A stretch of DNA of 64,000 nt from Bolinopsis microptera (taxonomy: Eukaryota > Ctenophora > Tentaculata > Lobata > Bolinopsidae), in contig NC_087081.1 of the NCBI RefSeq assembly GCF_026151205.1, forward strand, positions 1,787,886-1,851,885. The letters are read 5' to 3'. The notes under the pieces are model-generated. The model saw only the letters and a list, made by a program, of their open reading frames with translations. It had not been told where the DNA came from and made no database searches. The first letter of the stretch is position 1, and each line of letters begins with the position of its first letter. Below are positions 55,041 through 64,000 of the stretch, in pieces. A program made the translations under genes and the position numbers.

Positions 55041-57484
55041 CTAGCTGACGCCACTCGCAGCTGTGCTGCTCGCTGTAAGTGTACGTCAGCGATCGAAATT
55101 TATACGCGTATCACCCGTTAAGATGTGCCACCCGACGCGCCACACAATTTTTTTCGTTGCTCCATGCTCGTCGCACGTCGACTTCACATAGCCATGTGCC
55201 TACGCGTACTGCGCACAGGAGGAGCAAAGTGCAAAGAAACTGTCACTAACTGCTACAAACTGCCACTAACTGCCACAAACTGCCACTAACTGCCACAAAC
55301 TGCCACTAACTGTTACAAACTGCCACTAACTGCTACAAACTGCCACTAACTGCCACTAACTGCCACTAACTGCTACAATCGCGCCCACGCACTGCGCGCG
55401 CAGTTTGCAGCAGTTAGTGGCAGTTTGTAGCAGTTAGTGGCAGTTTGTAGCAGTTAGTGGCAGTTTGTAGCAGTTAGTGGCAGTTTTCTGCAGTTGCGCC
55501 GAGCCTTTTAGCAATTTGTCTTTGGCGCCTTACATGCCACATGACATATTGACATTGTATAATTGGTCTAAAAACAATTTTGTATTATTAGAAAATATAT
55601 GAATTTGGGACAAAATAATTTACTATCGAAGGAAACAAATATTAACTTTTTGACAAGAAAAGCGATTACCAACTAGTACTACAGTTACACAAACACTGCA
55701 TGGCAATACGATTACAAATTGTTTAAATGTTAAATCCGGGTATCGCTATTAGTATTGTGCTATTGTGCCAAAATTACAATATTATATGGTCAATCGTAAT
55801 CATTTGCAATTTGGAAGACCCCTCTGCTGATATGTAAACGACTCCTTATACTAACTTGATTGTAGCAAACCGCGTGATGTTTATTGATCATCAGTTCGAT
55901 AGGACGATAGTTATGAGAAAAGCTACAAAACTACAATTTCCATTACCAAAGTTTTATAACTAAACGCTTGATTGAGGGTTCAGAACTTTATTTGAATAAC
56001 AGGGCCTCCCACGGATTGAACAGTTTTGTGCGGAGAAAGAAGTGAAGAGAGTACGAAGCCAAAGAGTTCTCCGACAATTATTCCAGCCAGCCTCACCGCA
56101 GCAACGCCAACAGCAAGCAGGGACTTATCCATGCAACATATATAAGTATATACAACGCTGACCCAGAATGGACATGCCACGGTACCACTATAATATTTGC
56201 TTCGATTCTCCGTGATACTGATAGCACTAGCAGTAGCAGAATTTGCTGCTTGTAATTCCTGGGCGTTGCTGAACCTGTCATTCCGCCCTATCTGCTATAG
56301 ACATATTTTTAATCGCCATAATATGTTCAATGTTAAATCAATGTGTTTAACTTAATAAATGCAAAAGCCTGAGCGAGGTTACCCAGGTAAATTAATCTTT
56401 GCAAGTTGAATTTGCGTTTCTGAAACTACTCTCTGTACTGGTAATTGTATTTAAAAGGGAACACAAAATGATGTACGTGACCAAAATTATTCCCCGCGCG
56501 ACGCGATAAGATTCTCTTTCAGCATTCAGCTTCAGTTAATTCTAGGTAATTCGCGCGTAAAATCATATTGGCACGTGTGCGTTCCATGTTCTCAGAATTA
56601 GGCCACGGTAAGTTTATAATCTTTAAACTTTAACTGTTTGGAAACAGGTGTTGTTATTTTATGCTGGGAATCCCAAAAAGTGCTTGATCGGCCAGTTCAT
56701 CATTGTGTCTCGCTAAATACTTGGCTAGTTTTCATTATGCTTCGACTAATCATCACTGTTGGCTTGGGGATGGTATTCAACTGTTGAGGGCCTACTGTAA
56801 CAGCCATTAATACGCTTATAGTTTTCAGACAGCTACTAACCGATATCCAATGGGTCTCAGCCATAGAATAATACAGGCTCAATTCGGTGGCTCGGAAAAG
56901 TATAATCTATAATATTGAAAGGTTCATGCGCAAATTTACCTAGTTTAGCCGTCATTGATTAGGTACAGACCGACGGAATTGCTCATCAGCAGATCTTGCG
57001 CTTCCGCTGCTGTATCGGACGTCTGTGATCAAAGCAGTAAAGTCGACCTCCCATAAATTGACAACAGGATGTCCCCTGATTCTCCTAGGTTTCTGGATAG
57101 AAGACAGAAGTCGACTATTTATGCTCAATTCTCGAGCCGATAATAGTCCTTGCTTAGATTTTCAGACAATAGTCTTAAGATTCCTGTTGGTTTCATCGGT
57201 GTAATTTATTACAAATATTATCTGTTCACCTTAAAGTTAGCAAATTTTGCTTTTCGCAATTGAAACTATAAAAGCGATATGATTAGTCTTGCCAACAAAA
57301 GGTGGCTCGAGCTCCATTCCCCCCTACATAAACATTCAGTAGGGTTTTGTGTTCACCCGGCTTATATATCAGGGATATGATAAACACACGAATCAGGATG
57401 TCTGGAAGGAGTTTCTAGATGTCATGGACACGTGGTGTGACGGCGCAACAAAGAAGAAGATACTTTAATTTCGCAGTACACGTT

Positions 57485-57685
57485 CTACCGAGAGAAAAGA
57501 GGCTTATTCTCTACTGACGCTGCCTCAAGTTTTAGCCAAGATTCTGACGGTCCAGTCTCTTGGTGGAGCAACTTCGGTTGAGAGGTACCCGAACTACAGA
57601 GTTTTCCAATGAAAGCGCTGTCGCAATCGACATCAGCCTCACCCTGTGAGACGAATTGGAGCTTGTACGACTGGGTGATAAACAA
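57485..57685 (-). CDS. Small conserved ORF in inverted arm (QSYKLQFVSQGEAD...)
   Basis: 66 codons reading QSYKLQFVSQGEADVD, then FIGKLCSSGTSQPKLL, then ESWLKLEAASVENKPLFSR. The inverted counterpart at 47364-47591 is open with one amino-acid change (I for V). No family recognised; it may be an exon of a gene carried by the element. Copy 1's left arm has lost it. Confidence 0.3.
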   Translation of the reverse strand: MFITQSYKLQFVSQGEADVDCDSAFIGKLCSSGTSQPKLLHQETGPSESWLKLEAASVENKPLFSR

Positions 57686-58600
57686 AAAAGAAACCGCCTC
57701 ACAGTTAACAAGCAGCGAGACCTTATTAATATTATTATTTATGTTATTATATTTATGTTATTATATTTATGTTAACACAAGTTTGCGTCTTATGAAAAAT
57801 TCACGAATTAAGGAGCAATAATTTTATTATTATTTGCTTATTGCTATACTAGTGACTTATTTTTATTCATTATTGTTTATTTACTGTCTAATTCCGACAA
57901 CATAGTTTTATCTCATTGTATCCATTTAAAGTTAAAAACGGACATTAAAATGAACGCTCGGAGCCCGGAGGCATTCAAACGTTTACGTACCTACGGGCGT
58001 TGACTTGAACGTAAATGGGCAGACTATTTAACTTTAAAGTTAAACGGATATTAATATATGTACGCTATGCCCTAGCTGGGGCCTCTTCTCAGACTCTCGA
58101 GCGTTCAATTTGAATTGGTGTCGATTCAAAATTAAAGTTAATTAAAGTTCAATAAGATAAACTTATCATTGCTGGTTTGATTTTGGAACCTTCTCTAGAC
58201 CTAGTAATTTTGGATTCGTAAGTTATGTGCGAGAATAGCTTCCCAGTCCCACGTCAAAGTGATTTATAGATTATCCTTATCTTCAAGGGAATCGTTAGGT
58301 ATTCGTATACTTATAGTAAAGTTTTATTATTACACGTACGTGACCAATATTATTCCCCGCGCGATGTTATTACAAATTAGATTCTCTTTCACTTTGATCA
58401 GTTTCTTTCAAAAACAGATTCGCGCGTCAAATATATTTAGTTTGCGCGCTTTTGGTACTCCCAAAAGTACCTACGTCAAAATGCAATTCTGTGAATTGCA
58501 TTATTATAAATTTATAGTCATAGGTAATAGGCTCCATGTCATTGTCCACAGGACTGGTCACCGTTAACCTTGTTTAACTTAAACTGGTTGGAAAACGCGG

Positions 58601-58828
58601 ATGTGTTATGAAAAATTATGTTTATCGCTTTGCCATTCGGCCGGTAGAATTAGATCAGAAAATCATGCGGATACCGATAAGACGATAAAACAGTTATCGA
58701 ATTTTATACCTTTACCTAAGGCTAATGGTGATGCAACGCTAATGGAATACCTTGATCAGAAAGAAGTAAGAACTTTTGCTTTTGGCAAATCTAAAAACCA
58801 CGGAAATTTTCAGCGACATCAACGCTAA
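58601..58828 (+). CDS. Small conserved ORF in inverted arm (CYEKLCLSLCHSAGRI...)
   Basis: 75 codons, identical in copy 1 (42478-42705): MCYEKLCLSLCHSAGRI, then ENHADTDKTIKQLSNF, then LMEYLDQKEVRTFAFGKS. The inverted arms carry the same frame in part (about 46480-46265). No family recognised. Retention in several copies is expected for recent duplicates and does not prove function. Confidence 0.3.
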   Translation: MCYEKLCLSLCHSAGRIRSENHADTDKTIKQLSNFIPLPKANGDATLMEYLDQKEVRTFAFGKSKNHGNFQRHQR

Positions 58829-59230
58829 AAGTAAAATCGGAAACGATTTTCACTTCAAGATCTACTTAGAGAAAGGGTAATCTTATTGTAGTGCGACACG
58901 AACTGTAATGCGACACGTACTCTAGTGCAAAGTCCGACAAAAACACCCTCTGTCGCACTAGGGTACGTGTCGCACTACCATCCAGGTAGCGTACTCTACT
59001 GCGACAAAATATCCTGACTTATTTCCAAGCTCAGGTCACATCCTATCCTTCTTATGGACCATTAAGTGATTCGTCGGGTCGGTTCACGTCACTTATTTCG
59101 AATTGATCTTGCGAATACGATTCGTCGGTCACATCACGTGTTTCGAAGTGATCCACTGATCACAATTCCTTCGGGTCAGTTCAAGCCACGTATGCAGTGT
59201 GTGATCCACCGGGTAACTCTTAAGCAGCAT

Positions 59231-60614
59231 ACAAGGAATACAAGGAATACAAGGAATACAAATTTAAAATCTTGAGCTACAATAGTAACTGTTAAGATAA
59301 TAACAATATCATAAGATTTGAATTTATTATATTAATATAACTTAACTAAAGTGAAAAATAAGATTTGACATAAAATATTTTGTTTTCAGTCGCCTTGGTA
59401 ATGCTGTAATGCTTGAGCCAGGTCACTTTGCAGTTTGCACTCGTCGTTGCGCGAAAAGAAACAAAAGCGGGTACAGTGATTTTCAGTGTTCACTGTTCAT
59501 GTACTGGCCAGAGAGTCAACAAATTTCTTGCGGTTGTTAAAACACGTAGTGGCAAAACTAGCAACGACTCTCGTGAGGTGGACTTGACTTTCGTTCGTGA
59601 TAAGTTCAATGATTTCACTGTTGTTGCTGATGAATTTGAGAACGTTTGCTCCAGGGATGACATTGTGAACAGAATAAGATGTCGCAGACGGTTTGATTGG
59701 ATTTGATATGAGTGACTGGATCTTGTCTAGGACTTTTCGCCTCGATGCAGCGTTAAGATCACAATGGATAAGGAGTGGTCTTCATTCTCAATAATACCAG
59801 AACCTAAGACTATATTGCACCAGGAGCATATTCGCTCGTCACGTGGAGTTTGATTATATCGGCCAAGTTCAATTTCGAGTCGATGTGCACTGATCCGCAG
59901 TCTTGTGATATTAGCACGGTCTGCATATTTAATGACACTATCTAGGTAATACTCTTTGTTAAATTTGGATTTTAGGTCACGATAGAATTCTAATTTCCGA
60001 GAAGTGTTGATACAGGACCCCCAATATTCTCTAAAGTTACATTTCAAAGTTTTAGTAATGACGTGTGGTGTGAATATTTTACTCCCGATGGGTTGTGTTG
60101 ATTGAGGAGGAATTCGTTTCTTGAAACCGTTGTGAATAAGAAAGTCCTCTTTTGGTGGTTTTGCGATACTCGGGTTTCTTTCGAAAAGTAACTTGGAGTG
60201 ATTGTTTTTGAGTGTGCGGTAGGCTGTGACATGATCGGTAGAGAAACATGGGTCTAGCGCGAGGACAGGCTCCAAACCCCTGTACCAGTCCAATTTCATG
60301 TTCATCTGTTCTTTGAAAGCTAAGGAGACAAGGGAGTTATCTTTGAGATTTTTCAAACGTTGGCTATATTTGAGAGTGAGGTTATACATTCATAGATTAA
60401 TGGGTAGCGGCCTGACTCACCCCAGACGCCTGCGTTGCTGGCTTTACGATTTACCCCAGTGACCATTTAAGAAAGTGAAGGTGAACTTTTTCGCTGTTCA
60501 GAAGGCTAAATTTCTTGAGGATACTAGTTTGAAATTTTGTTTTTGTGTCGGCATCCATATTGAGATCGACTTGTTTTGTTTTGTGTTTTATGATAGCCAT
60601 GTTAGGTGTGTAAA
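59231..60614 (-). mobile_element. 5'-truncated CR1-like LINE fragment
   Basis: Absent from copy 1, where AGCAGCAT joins ATGATCCTC (43108). The left end (its 3' end) has three copies of ACAAGGAAT; on the element's own strand this is an ATTCCTTGT tail, resembling the short ATTC-type repeat tails of CR1 elements, with no poly-A. There is no clear target duplication, also usual for CR1. Confidence 0.8.
59410..60389 (-). pseudogene. C-terminal part of CR1-like ORF2
   Basis: A 220-codon minus-strand frame (60389-59727) with LDWYRGLEPVLALDP, YWGSCINTSRKLEFYRDL, then LRISAHRLEIELGRYN, then RICSWCNIVLGSG and NEDHSL: the region after the RT of many CR1/L2-group proteins, with the CxxC...H knuckle. After a frameshift near 59750 the frame continues (RRKVLDKIQSLISN, then ATTCFNNRKKF) to a stop near 59410. 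The RT core is missing because of 5' truncation. Confidence 0.75.
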
Positions 60615-61639
60615 TATGATCCTCATTCCTATCACACGTATCGTATGAAGGTATATCTCCGATTTGGATAACAAGTTCTATTCTTGGGCCCTATATAAAG
60701 TCTACGATGATTTTTACCAAAGCCTCGAACAACATCAACATGTATTCTTCAATCACCTCCATTCCTGACGCACTACTGGTTCAAGAAACGTTATCCACGA
60801 CGGATACCGCTACTGCCTGGATAATTAGAAGCGCGACGACAGGACCTACTGGCGATCCACTGGGAAGATCTGCTCCGGACGTCTCAGTCTGATGAACGAC
60901 ACTAGTCTGTGACCAGTACGAAGACTTATTCCCACCCCTCCTACTCCTGCAGCAAACTCTGTCCACACAGCAAAGCAGCATATGAAACGGAAAGCTTCCG
61001 TACTGACCTCCCTACGAAACACCTACCTAATTGCTGATGCTGTTGACATTATGAAGCCCTCTTGGATGAGCTCCTTGCTTTGGAGTCGACCCTCAATCTG
61101 TCATGAGTGACCTACGAGGAGAGCCCTGATAAACGCTGTGGAGACAACCTGTATACTACCAAGAGAGGATGCTTCTTCCACCACAAGCAAGCACTTTGGA
61201 GGAAGATGCAGCAACATGACCTTGTCCCGGAATACAACGCAGAGAACTCAGCAGTACGGAAGTACTTTAAGATGATCGGTGCTATTGCTTCGTGGGACTA
61301 AATCTTCGTGGACCTACTCTTCGTGGATTGTAATCTTTGATTTTATATTTAACACCATATTTACTCATACACGACTACACTCTTGTCATTAAAACTTAAA
61401 AATGGAAAGTCAAATTTTTATGCGTAAAGTGTTTTGTCGCACTTTAGTTCTTGTCGCACTACAGTCCAGGTAGCGCACTGTAGTGCGACAGTGTCGGCCT
61501 TGAAAATTTCTCTGTCGCACTAGGGTACGTGTCGCACTACGATCCAGGTAGCGTACTCTACTGCGACAGTGTCGATCTTGGAGGTTTCGCACTAGGGTAC
61601 ATGTCGCACTAGAGTACGTGTCGCACTACAGTACGTGAA

Positions 61640-63300
61640 CGAACTGCTGAAGGTAATTCGTTAGAAGGCTTACAATCTCGATCCCGGGGTGCGGATAGAA
61701 GAAAAACATTATTATAGTCTTGGACACTTATACTAGCTGATAGCACAGACTACGTTTTTGTTAGGAAGAATTAGGGTCCGCAATATGATGTCATTGTCAA
61801 AGTATGAGTATTTACTTTTGATAGACCACCCGGCCTTAGTTGTAGTGAACGTACGGAACGTTCACTAAAAATAGTTTGTGAACGCGTTCGCTAAAAGAAT
61901 TAACGTTCGGAACATAAGGTAAAGGAACGTTAATCAGATTTGAAATATTAACACGTCCGACACGCCATCGTTTCCCGCAATTTTACTTGTTCTAGATGAG
62001 TTAGAAGAGTTTTAGCGCGCGTGATGCACGTGTCAGCAGAAAATATTTTAAATGCTAATAATTTAGGTATTTAATGAAAAATTATGTTAGTCTCATTATC
62101 GTATAATGGTCAGCATCCGCAATGTCTATCAGTACAGCATCTCTACGTAATTGTGTACACTGTATAGTACACGGAATGAAGTATCGAGCATTAACAGATA
62201 AATATGTGTCATCATTAATTATGGATGAAAATACCTTTGAACTATTGAAAGTGATGATCAATAGACGTCATGCGGTTTGCTACAAGTACAGTCAAGTTAG
62301 TATAAGAACTGTCGAAATTCGAGTGAAATTATTTTCATTCCCATACATTCAAAAACTGAGCCAGTAAACCTTATTAATATTTAGACATGATAAGTAAAAG
62401 TAACTCCAATCATTCAAATTTTTCGTCTGGTGTATGTGAGATTTTTCCCTCCAAATACTTTACCGGCTGTAAACATTAATATATTTCATGTACACATCTG
62501 TTTTCCAAACAGTTTAAGTAAAGACTAAAGTTACCGGTACGTGACCAGAACTGCATTGAGTGCAACACGTGCGAATTTGATTTTACGCACGAATTAGTAT
62601 TAAATGTTAGACCAAGAAATTGATCTAACACACAATCTGTACTTCTGTACACTTCAATCATCAATGATTGGGCTGATGACTCCAGTGAAGGGGCTGGTGA
62701 CTCTAGCGAAAGTGCTGGTGACGAGAGAAAGACATAAACCAGGGATTCCTTCGGGAGCATGTAAGATTATATCAAAGTTTGTTCGCCATGGGGTGTGTCT
62801 GGTGTCAAAGATCTTCAAGGTGGGTGCTACTTGTGATGAACTCTAGAAGGATGGGATGGTTATACTCGGTCTCGCCGTCTGGAAGCCCATATAATTCCAG
62901 TTCAGAAACCGATAAGGAGGTGCGTCTACTGATGAGAAGTCTCCTTAAAGTTTATTTGGGTTAGAAACGCCATCTGGGTCCTACCCTCGCACAAGATTAT
63001 TCTCATTTCTTGTGTGTTCCATCATTCTACCAATAAGTATACTTACCTTTATGTACATGATATCTTTCTATAGCATATTCTCTATACATTAGTGTTTCTC
63101 CTATAATAATATATTGTACATGACAGGACATAGAACTTATCCTGACTGTCATCTTTTGCGGACCCTAATTCTTCCTAACAAAAACGTAGTCTGTGCTATC
63201 AGCTAGTTATAAGTGTCCAAAGACTATAAATAATGTTTTTTCTTCTATCCGCAACCCGGGATCGAGATGTAAGCCTTCTAACGAATTACCTTCAGCAGTT
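61640..63300. mobile_element. Second nested inverted-repeat element, copy 2
   Basis: GAACTGCTGAAGG at 61640 pairs with its complement at about 63290. Includes the frame MSISTASLRNCVHCIVHG at 62122-62367 (81 codons here; frameshifted in copy 1) and the acidic frame at 62604-62846. Many single-base differences from copy 1. Confidence 0.7.
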
Positions 63301-63367
63301 CATAACTTAAGGTAGATACCATACTATACTACTTGTATCACGTCGCGATCCCCACCGACATGTCTTT

Positions 63368-64000
63368 ACTTTCTCTAAGTAGATCTTGAAGTGAAAATCG
63401 TTTCCAATTTTAGCGTTGACTGTCGCTGAAATTTCCGTGGTTGTTAGATTTGCCAAAAGCAAAAGTTCTTACTTCTTTCTGATCAAGGTATTCCATTAGC
63501 GTTGCATCACCATTAGCCTTAGGTAAAGGTATAAAATTCGATAACTGTTTTATCGTCTTATCGTATCCGCATGATTTTCTGATCTAATTCTACCGGCCGA
63601 ATGGCAAAGCGATAAAACATTTATTATCATAACACATCCGCGTTTTCCGACCAGTTTAAGTTAAACAAGGTTAACGGTGACCAGTCCTGAGGACAATGAC
63701 TGGAGCCTATTACCTATGACTATAAATTTATAATAATGCAATTCACAGAATTGCATTTTGACGTACTTTTGGGAGTACAAAAAGCGCGCAAACTAAATAT
63801 ATTTGACGCGCGAATCTGTTTTTGAAAGAAACTGATCAAAGTGAAAGAGAATCTAATTTGTAATAACATCGCGCGGGGAATAAATATTGGTCCGTACGTG
63901 TAATAATAAAACTATACTATAAGTATACGAATACCTAACGATTCCCTTGTAAATAGGATAATCTAAAATCACTTTGACGTGGACTGGGAAGCTATTCTCG
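63368..64000 (-). repeat. Right inverted arm of copy 2, cut by window end
   Basis: Reverse complement of about 58230-58875, matching copy 1's right arm from 46219. The arm continues beyond the window. Confidence 0.85.

Larger units (their letters stand above)
58886..61636 (+). mobile_element. Decayed MULE, copy 2, with CR1-like LINE inside
   Basis: The same terminal GTAGTGCGACACG / TGTCGCACTA sets and transposase fragments as copy 1. The FLYWCH remnant is at about 60760-60900; the transposase core at 61000-61300 includes GCFFHHKQALWRKMQQ and VPEYNAENSAV in frame at 61107-61301. Extra single-base deletions are present relative to copy 1. The LINE fragment at 59231-60614 interrupts it. Confidence 0.75.
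55214..64000 (+). repeat. Composite repeat, copy 2 (runs off the window)
   Basis: Counterpart of 35319-46855, in the same orientation and about 19.9 kb downstream. It contains the hairpin minisatellite (55230-55485), the LINE-free GGGCCTCCCAC site (56002), the left arm (57091-58875), the MULE (58886-61636), the second nested element (61640-63300) and the first ~630 bases of the right arm (63368 onward). Single-base indels are frequent in the 60.9-63.9 kb part. Confidence 0.9.

Noticed and set aside
59413-59706. 97-codon plus-strand frame MSQVTLQFALVV...
   Set aside because: Antisense to the frameshifted C-terminal end of the CR1-like ORF2, which reads sensibly on the minus strand.

Overview
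This is 64 kb of AT-rich animal nuclear DNA. The evidence is introns with GT..AG borders, secreted-protein genes split by short introns, tRNA-derived SINEs, several LINE clades, hAT, Mutator-like (MULE) and TTAA-type DNA transposons, and long minisatellites. It looks like a repeat-rich marine invertebrate, possibly a non-bilaterian such as a cnidarian; the species cannot be fixed from the sequence alone. There are no bacterial operons, no convincing complete tRNA or rRNA gene and no CRISPR array.

Host genes are few. A two-exon plus-strand gene (8989-10400) encodes a 180-residue secreted protein with a discoidin/F5-8 type C-like domain. A four-exon minus-strand gene (29715-28647) encodes a 179-residue secreted protein of unknown family. 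In both, the reading phase is kept across every proposed junction, and in both a splice acceptor lies 1-4 bases before the ATG. From 11.46 to 18.78 kb lies a five-fold tandem array of a ~1.4 kb unit that carries small exon-like pieces, interrupted by a 9-bp minisatellite.

Layout: 0-2.1 kb unassigned with a ~170-bp repeat; 2.1-4.5 kb two minisatellites (21 bp, 18 bp); 5.0-5.75 kb short tandem repeats; 7.7-7.95 kb CACGTG cluster; 9-10.4 kb secreted lectin-like gene; 11.5-18.8 kb tandem array; 19.3-19.5 kb LINE tail; about 19.6-25.97 kb a nearly intact LINE; 26.3-26.95 kb the 21-bp satellite again, as an inverted array; 28.6-29.7 kb secreted gene; 31.63-33.67 kb TTAA-flanked transposon; 34.25-34.95 kb SINE and a 346-bp palindrome; 35.3-48.4 kb and 55.2-64.0 kb two copies of a large composite repeat; 49.1-52.4 kb RTE-like LINE on the minus strand.

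The most striking element is the LINE at about 19.6-25.97 kb. Its ORF1 joins an AlkB-type 2-oxoglutarate/Fe(II) dioxygenase domain to an SGNH-hydrolase-like domain. Its ORF2 has an N-terminal PHD/RING-like finger, an APE endonuclease and a reverse transcriptase, broken by a single in-frame TAA. An AlkB domain in the first ORF suggests a retrotransposon that may repair or demethylate its own RNA or cDNA.

The second theme is the composite repeat. Each copy holds inverted arms of about 2 kb around a decayed MULE (FLYWCH finger plus transposase fragments) and a further inverted-repeat element. Comparing the copies gives natural empty sites for later insertions: a 5'-truncated RNase H-bearing LINE (11-bp target duplication), an internally deleted hAT (8-bp), a hAT MITE (8-bp) and a SINE in copy 1, and a CR1-like LINE tail in copy 2.
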